A stretch of 30,627 bases of DNA, taken from DATGQT01 sp033720695. Its GTDB lineage: Bacteria; Bacteroidota; Rhodothermia; Rhodothermales; Rubricoccaceae. This document shows positions 8,960-15,497 of the stretch, piece after piece. Each line of letters begins with the position of its first letter. Position 1 is the stretch's first letter. The notes beneath the pieces were generated by a model. The model was not told the DNA's origin and made no database searches. It saw only the letters and a list, made by a program, of their open reading frames with translations. The position numbers were made by a program, and so were the translations under genes. The stretch covers positions 1 to 30,627 of the forward strand of contig JAWWCA010000007.1 of assembly GCA_033720695.1 (NCBI GenBank), written 5' to 3'.

Positions 8960-10497
8960 ACCGCCCGCGGCGCGGGGCCCCCTTCCTGGGGCGGCACGGC
9001 CGGGAGCGTGATCGAGAACACGGTCCCCTCGCCCTCGCGGCTCCGGACGTCGAGCGTGCCGCCGTGGCCCTGGGTCACGATCTCGTAGGCGAGGGAGAGG
9101 CCGAGACCGGTGCCCTCCCCGCTCGGCTTCGTCGTGAAGAACGGCTCGAACACGCGCTCGACCACCTTCCGCGGCATCCCCGGCCCGTTGTCGGTGACGT
9201 AGACCACGGCCCCATCGGGGGTGCGGCGGGTCGAGACGCGGAGCCGGGGGGTGAACCCGTCGCCGGCATCGGCGGCGTGGGCGCGGAGGGCGTCGAAGGC
9301 GTTGGCGAGGAGGTTGAGGAAGACGCGGCCCAGCTCCTGGGGCACGACGGGGATCGGCTCGAGGGCGTCGTCGTACTGCCGCTCGATCTCGACCTCGAAG
9401 GGGTGGCGTGCGCGCATGCCGTGGTAGGCGAGGCCCACGTACTCCTCCAGAAGCGCGTTGAGGTCGGTGGGCTCGTGCTCGCCGGGGCTCATGCGCGAGT
9501 GGGCCAGCATGCTCTTGACGATGCCGTCGGCCCGCCACCCGTGCTCGGCGATCTTCTCGGTGTTGAGGACGAGGTCGTCGAGGGCCTCGCCCAGCTCCTC
9601 CTCGACGGCCCGGGCCGGGCGGTCGGGGTCGGCGCGGAGCGCGTCGCGCACCTCGACCGCGAGCTCCTTGGAGAGCCCGGCGAAGTTGTTGACGAAGTTG
9701 AGGGGGTTCTTGATCTCGTGGGCGATCCCGGCCGTGAGCTGCCCAAGGCTCGCCAGCTTCTCCTGCTGCACGAGCTGGTCCTTCATCCCCCGCTCGCGCC
9801 CGAGCACGCGCTCCAGCTCCCGGCTCCGCGCCGCGCAGTAGTCCTTGAGGTGGGCGAGGCGGCGGAGCGCGCGGTACTGGAGGTACCGGCTCGCGTAGAG
9901 CACCGCGGCGACGACCGTGATGACGGCCGTGACGAGGAGGAGGAAGAGGAGGCGGGGGCGGTCGCCGCTCATCCCGGGGGTGACGAGAGCGAAGCCCCAG
10001 AACTCCGCCGTCATCGCGAGCCCCAGCAGCCCCATCTGCCACGGCCGGAAGGGCACCGTCCCCACCGCGATCACCATCAGCAGCGTCAGCCATGCGGCGG
10101 CCATGTTGAAGCTGCCCGGCTCGAAATTCCGGAGGACGACGAACCACGTCACGACGACGAGGAACACGGCCACGGCCATGCGGCCCACGCGGAGGCCCGT
10201 CCGCGCCCGCCCCAGCGCGGCCAGCCCCAGCCCCAGCGCCGCCAGGAGCACCTTGTCCCAGAGCTGGACGCTCCCAGCGAGGCCGCCGTCCGCCTCGATC
10301 CACGTCACCGCGTCGCCCGCGAGGACCCGCGAGAGCACGTGCAGGACGACGCCCAGCGCCGTCACGACGCCGACGAACTGGAGCCCCTGGCGCGTCAGCG
10401 CGCGCAGGAGCACGCGGAAGCGCGGGTCGCGCTCGAGCGATCCCGGGGCCACGTAGCGCAGCCAGAAGACGCGGAGCCGTCGCTTGAGAAGGGTCAT
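8950..10497 (-). CDS. Membrane-bound sensor histidine kinase (orphan)
   Basis: ATG at 10497 gives 515 residues. Residues about 30-205 hold some six hydrophobic segments (for example GLQFVGVVTALGVVLHVLS and RPRLLFLLLVTAVITVVAAV), so sensing is probably within or at the membrane. A coiled-coil linker (RSRELERVLGRERGMKDQL) leads to the H-box LTAGIAHEIKNPLNFVNNF with phosphoacceptor His260. Next come the N-box LLANAFDAL, the G1 box VTDNGPGMP, the F box FEPFFTTKP and the G2 box GEGTGLGLSLAYEI. No receiver domain or adjacent response regulator is present, so the partner must be elsewhere. The frame is open to 10749 upstream, but the sequence before MTLLKRR is low-complexity. Control of ppk1 by this kinase is only suggested by adjacency. 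Confidence 0.93.
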   Translation of the reverse strand: MTLLKRRLRVFWLRYVAPGSLERDPRFRVLLRALTRQGLQFVGVVTALGVVLHVLSRVLAGDAVTWIEADGGLAGSVQLWDKVLLAALGLGLAALGRARTGLRVGRMAVAVFLVVVTWFVVLRNFEPGSFNMAAAWLTLLMVIAVGTVPFRPWQMGLLGLAMTAEFWGFALVTPGMSGDRPRLLFLLLVTAVITVVAAVLYASRYLQYRALRRLAHLKDYCAARSRELERVLGRERGMKDQLVQQEKLASLGQLTAGIAHEIKNPLNFVNNFAGLSKELAVEVRDALRADPDRPARAVEEELGEALDDLVLNTEKIAEHGWRADGIVKSMLAHSRMSPGEHEPTDLNALLEEYVGLAYHGMRARHPFEVEIERQYDDALEPIPVVPQELGRVFLNLLANAFDALRAHAADAGDGFTPRLRVSTRRTPDGAVVYVTDNGPGMPRKVVERVFEPFFTTKPSGEGTGLGLSLAYEIVTQGHGGTLDVRSREGEGTVFSITLPAVPPQEGGPAPRAVAA

Positions 10498-10818
10498 CGG
10501 GGGGAGGCGTGGCGCGTCAGGGGGGCCGGCGCTGTGCGTCGGCGCACCGACGCGTTGGAGAAGCGCGCGACCACGGCCGGCAACGTGTCTGCGGAGAGCG
10601 GGCGTGCAGAAGGGGGGCCCCGCGTCCGTCGTGGCCTGGAGCGGCGTGGTCGAGCCGGCGGCCGGTGCAGGGCCGATTAACGGCGTCCACGCCGCTTCGA
10701 TCCCGCGCATCCCCGGACGTGGCGCCCGTCCCACGCCGCGGCGCCGCACCCGGCGGCTCCACGCCTACGCCGCCCGACGCTCATCCGCCATTCACATACA
10801 CGACGTATCTTGGTCGCC
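10498..10818. other. Divergent intergenic region with a 7-bp hairpin
   Basis: These 321 bases separate the divergent histidine kinase and glycosyltransferase genes. A perfect inverted repeat GCGTCGG/CCGACGC (10536-10542 with 10547-10553, loop CGCA) lies about 40 bases before the kinase start and could be an operator or leader hairpin. The promoter for the glycosyltransferase is at the right end (10806-10813). I found no TAnnTTTG-like element for the kinase and no small gene I would trust. Confidence 0.5.
10806..10813 (+). promoter_or_regulatory. Putative -7 element TATCTTGG, apparently giving a leaderless mRNA
   Basis: TATCTTGG is a close match to TAnnTTTG and is identical to the minus-strand element before rlpA (19286-19293). 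Only five bases separate it from the ATG at 10819. If it is a -7 element, transcription should begin at or next to the start codon. Confidence 0.45.
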
Positions 10819-12960
10819 ATGCGCGACGCGCCCCTCCCCCTCCCACCGCGCCCGACGCCGACGGCCCCCCCCCACGCCCCCGCGGTCGACGTCTCCGTCG
10901 TCATCGTCAACTACAACGTGCGCGAGTTCCTCGAGCAGGCGCTCGAGTCGGTCGCCCGCGCGAGCGCCGGGCTCGTCGTCGAGACGTTCGTCGTCGACAA
11001 CGACTCGGCCGACGGCTCGGTAGCGATGGTGCGGGAGCGGTTCCCCGACGTCGAGGTCATCGCGAACGAGGAGAACGTCGGCTTCGCCCGTGCGAACAAC
11101 CAGGCGATCCGGGAGGCCCGCGGCCGCCTCCTCCTCATCCTCAACCCGGACACCCTGCTCCAGGAGGACACCCTCCACGCCCTCGTCGGCTTCATGGACC
11201 GGCACCCTGAGGCGGGGGCCGTCGGGTGCCGCATCCTCAACCCCGACGGCACGTTCGCGCCCGAGAGCCGCCGCGCCTTCCCCACCCCGGCCGTCGCGTT
11301 CTACCGGCTCGCGGGCCTCAGCCGGCTCTTCCCGAAGAGCCCCGTCTTCGGCCGCTACAACCTCACCTACCTCCCGATCGACCAGGTGTGCGAGGTGGAC
11401 GCCCTCTCGGGCTCCTGCATGATGGTGCGGCGCGAGGCGCTCTACCGACGCTGGGAGGGGACGGCGCACCAAGCCGCCGACACCGCAGCCCCCCCCCACC
11501 CCTCCGACGGGAGCGTCTGCGCCGAGGGCGCCGGCCTCTTCGACGAGGACTTCTTCATGTACGGGGAGGACCTCGACTGGTGCTACCGCATCCAGCAGGC
11601 CGGGTGGCGGATCTACTACACGCCGGAGACCCAGATCATCCACTACAAGGGGGAGTGCACGAAGAAGGGTGAGCTCCGCTATGTCCGGCTCTTCTACGGC
11701 GCCATGCTCCGGTTCGTCGAGAAGCACCTCGGCGGCGACGCCGAGGCGGGCCTCGGCGAGCGGGTGGGCTCGCGGCTCTTCGCCCTCGGCATCCGCGCCG
11801 GCATCGTCGTCCGCGCCCTGCTCACGTTCCTGGGCGGCGTCGTCCGCGTGCTGCGCGGCCCCCTCCTCGACGGCCTCCTCGCCTGGGCGGCGACGGCGGC
11901 AGCAGCGGCGGCCTGGGGCGCCCGCGTCGGCGCTCCCTTCGATGAGGCGTTCTACGTCGTCGTCGCCCCGTTCTACGCGGCGGCGAGCGTGGTGGGGGTG
12001 GCCCTCGCGGGCGGGTACCGCCGCGGCCGCTCGCGCCGGATCCGGACGGCGCTCACGGGGGTGTTCGGGGCCTTCCTGGGCGTCGCGGCCCTCTCGTTCT
12101 TCGTCAAGGCGATCGCGTTCTCGCGGGCCGTGCTCACGCTCGGCTTCTTCGGCTCGGGGCTGCTCCTCGCCGCGCGGCGCCTGCTGGAGCGGGGCCGCCG
12201 CGGCCCCCGGCGGCTGCTCCTCGTCGGCTCGGCCGCCGAGGCCACCCGGCTCCACCGGCTCGTGCGCGGGCGTCCGCGGCCGGCCGTCCAGCTCCTCGGC
12301 TACGTCGGCCGCAACGGCGAGGGCGGCCCGATCCCCCACCTCGGCGACCTCCGCCACCTCCGGGACCTCGCCCGCCTCCACGCCGCCGACGACGTGGTCT
12401 TCGCCGCTGATGCCCTGTCGAACACGGCGATCCTCGGGCTCATGCGGCAGCTCCGCGACCTCCCCGTCCAGCTCAAGATCCTCACCTCCGGCCGCGACCG
12501 CATCATCGGGAAGGCCTCGATCGAGGACCTCTCGGTCCCGTTCGTCGAGGCCGAGCGGGCCGTGGCGCCGCTCCGGGGCGGCACGCGGCGCCTCCTCGAC
12601 CTCCCCGTCGCCACCGTCGGCGCGGCGGTGCACCCGCTCGTCCGCCTCCTGGCGCGCGCCACCGGGCTCCCGCGCCTCCGCAGCCTCGCCGCCGCGACGG
12701 CCCGGATGCCGGGCGTGCTGGCCGGCCGCCGCGCCCTCGTCGGCTTCGACCCCGCCGGGCCGCACCCGCCGCCGGACTGGGGCCTCCTCCCCGGCGTCGT
12801 CTCCATCCTCGACTCCCTCCCCGAGCGCCCCGACTCCATCGTCGAGGCCCACCGCGCCTACTGGTTCTATGCCCGAAACCAGTCGCTCGCGCTCGACGTG
12901 GAGATCCTCCTCCGGGCGCTGACGCGCCTCGACGGGCAACGGGCGGCGGGCGGCGGGTAG
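10819..12960 (+). CDS. GT2 glycosyltransferase fused to a degenerate polyprenyl phosphoglycosyltransferase
   Basis: The product has 713 residues. Residues about 24-300 form a WbbL-like GT2 domain: VSVVIVNYNV, ENVGFARANNQAI, the metal-site LILNPDT near 109, and FDEDFFMYGEDLDWCYR near 245. It probably adds a sugar to a lipid-linked glycan. Residues about 315-455 are hydrophobic helices. Residues about 460-560 look like the Rossmann (CoA_binding_3-like) domain of WbaP/WcaJ-type sugar transferases (PRRLLLVGSAAEATRLHRLV). Residues 590-713 retain the outer framework of the sugar-transferase domain: RRLLDLPVATVG, RRALVGFD (where LVGPRP is expected) and YARNQSLALDVEILLRAL. The catalytic middle with its KFRSM-like and DELPQ-like motifs is absent. 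A 25-residue insert (about 213-238) precedes the FDEDFF motif. ATG at 10819 is chosen over TTG at 10810. accA follows 45 bases later. Confidence 0.85.
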   Translation: MRDAPLPLPPRPTPTAPPHAPAVDVSVVIVNYNVREFLEQALESVARASAGLVVETFVVDNDSADGSVAMVRERFPDVEVIANEENVGFARANNQAIREARGRLLLILNPDTLLQEDTLHALVGFMDRHPEAGAVGCRILNPDGTFAPESRRAFPTPAVAFYRLAGLSRLFPKSPVFGRYNLTYLPIDQVCEVDALSGSCMMVRREALYRRWEGTAHQAADTAAPPHPSDGSVCAEGAGLFDEDFFMYGEDLDWCYRIQQAGWRIYYTPETQIIHYKGECTKKGELRYVRLFYGAMLRFVEKHLGGDAEAGLGERVGSRLFALGIRAGIVVRALLTFLGGVVRVLRGPLLDGLLAWAATAAAAAAWGARVGAPFDEAFYVVVAPFYAAASVVGVALAGGYRRGRSRRIRTALTGVFGAFLGVAALSFFVKAIAFSRAVLTLGFFGSGLLLAARRLLERGRRGPRRLLLVGSAAEATRLHRLVRGRPRPAVQLLGYVGRNGEGGPIPHLGDLRHLRDLARLHAADDVVFAADALSNTAILGLMRQLRDLPVQLKILTSGRDRIIGKASIEDLSVPFVEAERAVAPLRGGTRRLLDLPVATVGAAVHPLVRLLARATGLPRLRSLAAATARMPGVLAGRRALVGFDPAGPHPPPDWGLLPGVVSILDSLPERPDSIVEAHRAYWFYARNQSLALDVEILLRALTRLDGQRAAGGG

Positions 12961-13005
12961 CGCCGGGCGCCGCGCCCGCACCCTCGCTCCTCGTCCCCCC
13001 CTCTC

Positions 13006-13986
13006 ATGGCTCACCTCCTCGATTTCGAGAAGCCGCTCGTCGACCTCGAGAACAAGCTGCGCGAGCTACGCGCCTTCGAGGCCGAGGACGGCACCGTCGA
13101 CCTCTCCGAGCAGATCGTCGCGCTCGAGCGCCGCGTCGAGACCCTCCGCGGCTCGATCTACCGCAGCCTCACGCGGTGGCAGCGCGTCCAGATCGCCCGC
13201 CACCCCGAGCGCCCCTACACCCTCGACTACATCGGCGCCCTCACCGACGGCTTCCGCGAGCTCCACGGCGACCGCCTCTTCGCCGACGACCGCGCGCTCG
13301 TGGGCGGCTTCGCCACGTTCGAGGGGTCCCGCTTCGGCTCCGAGGACCGCACCGTCATGATCCTCGGCCATCAGAAGGGCCGGGACACCAAGCAGCGGAA
13401 GGAGCGCCGGTTCGGGATGCCCAACCCCGAGGGGTACCGGAAGGCGAAGCGGCTCATGGAGATGGCGGCGAAGTTCGGCAAGCCCATCGTGACCCTGCTC
13501 GACACGCCGGGCGCCTACCCCGGCCTGGAGGCCGAGGAGCGCGGGCAGGCCGAGGCGATCGCGCGCAACCTCCTCGTGATGGCGCGGCTGCCCGTCCCCG
13601 TCGTCGTCGTCGTCATCGGCGAGGGGGCCTCCGGGGGCGCCCTCGGCATCGGCGTGGGCGACCGCGTGCTCATGCTCGAGAACGCGTGGTACTCCGTGAT
13701 CTCGCCCGAGAGCTGCTCCTCGATCCTCTGGCGCTCCTGGGACCACAAGGAGGACGCCGCCCGCGCGCTGAAGCTCACCGCCACCGACCTCGCCGAGCAC
13801 GGCGTCATCGACGAGATCGTGCCCGAGCCCACGGGCGGCGCCCACCGCGACCCCCAGGCCGCCTTCGAGGCCGTCGGCACCGCCCTCGCCCGCCACCTCG
13901 ACGAGCTCTCGGGCAAGCCCCTCGACGACCTCCTGGCCGAGCGCCTCGCCAAGTTCGACGCCATGGGCGCCTGGGAGGAGGCGTGA
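13006..13986 (+). CDS. accA: Acetyl-CoA carboxylase carboxyltransferase subunit alpha
   Basis: With AccD it moves the carboxyl group from carboxybiotin to acetyl-CoA, giving malonyl-CoA for fatty acid synthesis. Its 326 residues are normal for AccA. The N-terminal helical part is LLDFEKPLVDLENKLRELR. Characteristic blocks are YTLDYIGALTDGFRELHGDR, HQKGRDTKQRKERRFGMPNP, KPIVTLLDTPGAYPGLEAEE, GEGASGGALGIGVGDRVLML and NAWYSVISPESCSSILW. It lies 45 bases after the glycosyltransferase and 69 bases before the thioesterase, probably in one transcript. The other Acc subunits are not in the window. Confidence 0.97.
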   Translation: MAHLLDFEKPLVDLENKLRELRAFEAEDGTVDLSEQIVALERRVETLRGSIYRSLTRWQRVQIARHPERPYTLDYIGALTDGFRELHGDRLFADDRALVGGFATFEGSRFGSEDRTVMILGHQKGRDTKQRKERRFGMPNPEGYRKAKRLMEMAAKFGKPIVTLLDTPGAYPGLEAEERGQAEAIARNLLVMARLPVPVVVVVIGEGASGGALGIGVGDRVLMLENAWYSVISPESCSSILWRSWDHKEDAARALKLTATDLAEHGVIDEIVPEPTGGAHRDPQAAFEAVGTALARHLDELSGKPLDDLLAERLAKFDAMGAWEEA

Positions 13987-14055
13987 CGCCGCCGTGAGGC
14001 GGGCGCCCCGCCCGGCCCCGCTCGCCCGCTCCCTGCCCCTCCACCCCCGGCTCGC

Positions 14056-14478
14056 GTGCCTCTCCGCTACACCTACCGTCGCCGGGTGCGCTACCGCGAG
14101 GCCGACCCCATGGGCGTCGCGTACCACACGCACTTCCTGGACTACTTCGAGGAGGCCCGGACGGAGGCGCTCCGCGCGTTCGGGCTCGCGTACAAGACGC
14201 TCGAGGAGCACGGCGTGATCATGCCGGTCGTGGAGGCGGCCGTTCGCTACCACCGCCCGGCGCACTACGACGACCTCCTCGCGATCGAGACCGTCTTCGA
14301 CGCCTCGCAGCGAACCCGCGTCGCGGTCGAGTACACCGTCCGATGCGCCGGCGAGGACGACGTGCTGGTCACCGGCCGCGTCGTGCTCTGCTTCGTAGAC
14401 GCCGCGCGGCGCCGGCCCATCGCGGCCCCCGCCCTCGTCCGCCACGCCTTCGAACGGGCGGGCCTGCGCGACGAATGA
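14056..14478 (+). CDS. YbgC-like acyl-CoA thioesterase (hotdog fold)
   Basis: This 140-residue single hotdog domain hydrolyses acyl-CoA thioesters. The 4-hydroxybenzoyl-CoA thioesterase/YbgC signature is VRYREADPMGVAYHTHFLDY followed by FEEAR; Asp17 is the likely catalytic residue. IMPVVEAAVRYHRPAHYDDL is the usual second block. GTG at 14056 gives the family N-terminus with no extension. It sits between accA and nadC on the same strand and may act on acyl-CoA pools linked to lipid metabolism; the true substrate is unknown. The family is often found with Tol-Pal genes, but none are visible here. Confidence 0.9.
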   Translation: MPLRYTYRRRVRYREADPMGVAYHTHFLDYFEEARTEALRAFGLAYKTLEEHGVIMPVVEAAVRYHRPAHYDDLLAIETVFDASQRTRVAVEYTVRCAGEDDVLVTGRVVLCFVDAARRRPIAAPALVRHAFERAGLRDE

Positions 14479-14514
14479 TGCCGCCGGGCCAGTTCCCCTC
14501 ATCCCCATTCCCCC

Positions 14515-15411
14515 TTGCTCCCCCTCCCCGACCCCGTCGCCCAGGCCCTCGCCGACCTCCTCCCGCGCGCCCTCGCCGAGGACGTGGGGCCGGGCGACGT
14601 GACGACCCAGGCCACCGTCCCCGCCGACCAGCAGGCGACGGCGCGATTCCTCGCCAAGGAGGACGGCGTGCTCGCCGGCCTCGCCGTGGCCGAGCGCGTC
14701 TTCGGCACCGTGGACGGCGACCTCCGCGTCGACTGGACCGCCGCCGACGGCGACGCCGCCTCGGCCGGCACCGTGTTCGGCGAGGTCCGAGGCCCGGCCC
14801 GCGCGATCCTCACCGGGGAGCGTCTCGCGCTCAACCTCCTCCAGCGCATGAGCGGGATCGCCACGGCCGCCCAGCGCATGGCCGAGGCCGCCCGCCCAGC
14901 CACCGTGCTCGACACCCGCAAGACGGCGCCGGGCCTCCGCGCCCTCGACAAGTGGGCCGTTACCCTCGGGGGGGCGCGCAACCACCGCACGGGGCTCTAC
15001 GACATGGTCCTCGTCAAAGACAACCACATCGCGGCGGCCGGCGGCGTCGGCGCCGCCCTGCGGGGCGTCCATGCGTTCCTCGAGCGGCGAGGGCTCGCGC
15101 TCCCCATCGAGGTCGAGACGCGGACGCTGGAGGAGGTGGACGCCGTGCTCCGGCTGGTTGCGGGCGGCCTGCGGGTGGACCGCGTCCTCCTCGACAACAT
15201 GGCCCGCCCGACGCCCGGCGGCCTCGACACGACGAGGCTGGCGGCCGCCGTGCGGCGCGTTGGGGACCGGATCGAGACGGAGGCCTCCGGGAACGTCACG
15301 CTCGCCACCGTCGGCGCCATCGCGGCGACCGGCGTGGACTACATCTCCAGCGGCGCCCTCACGCACTCGGTCCGGGCCCTCGACCTCTCGCTGAAGATCG
15401 CCCTGGCATGA
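14515..15411 (+). CDS. nadC: Quinolinate phosphoribosyltransferase (nicotinate-nucleotide pyrophosphorylase)
   Basis: It converts quinolinate and PRPP to nicotinate mononucleotide, CO2 and pyrophosphate in de novo NAD synthesis. The 298-residue product carries the N-terminal ALAEDVGPGDVTTQATVP, the core ERLALNLLQRMSGIAT, DTRKTAPGLRALDKWAV and GGARNHRTGLYDMVLVKDNH. The C-terminal barrel blocks include VDRVLLDNM, IETEASGNVTLATV and VDYISSGALTHSVRALDLSL. The start is taken as TTG at 14515, since no in-frame ATG or GTG precedes the conserved region; this start is less certain. It lies 36 bases after the thioesterase stop. nadA and nadB are not in the window. Confidence 0.95.
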   Translation: MLPLPDPVAQALADLLPRALAEDVGPGDVTTQATVPADQQATARFLAKEDGVLAGLAVAERVFGTVDGDLRVDWTAADGDAASAGTVFGEVRGPARAILTGERLALNLLQRMSGIATAAQRMAEAARPATVLDTRKTAPGLRALDKWAVTLGGARNHRTGLYDMVLVKDNHIAAAGGVGAALRGVHAFLERRGLALPIEVETRTLEEVDAVLRLVAGGLRVDRVLLDNMARPTPGGLDTTRLAAAVRRVGDRIETEASGNVTLATVGAIAATGVDYISSGALTHSVRALDLSLKIALA

Positions 15412-15416
15412 AGCGG

Positions 15417-15424
15417 TAGGTTCC
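15417..15424 (+). promoter_or_regulatory. Weak putative -7 element TAGGTTCC
   Basis: TAGGTTCC lies right after the nadC stop and 73 bases before the ATG at 15498. It keeps the TAnnTT core of the Bacteroidota -7 element. No clear -33 partner was found. Confidence 0.25.
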
Positions 15425-15497
15425 CCACACACTAGGGGTTAGGAATCCGGCGGGAGGAGGCCGTATCATGCGGCCTGCCCAACGCCCCGAACACCCC

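Noticed and set aside
6637..10680. Open frame of 1347 codons on the plus strand opposite ppk1 and the histidine kinase
   Set aside because: Antisense shadow of two genes with clear catalytic motifs; composition is typical of GC-rich shadow frames.
13066..15432. Minus-strand open frame opposite accA, the thioesterase and nadC
   Set aside because: Shadow of three conserved plus-strand genes; repetitive Glu/Gly/Arg/Val-rich product.
15418..15445. CCCC-ACACACTA-GGGG inverted repeat after nadC
   Set aside because: Four-base stem with no T tract; too weak to call a terminator.
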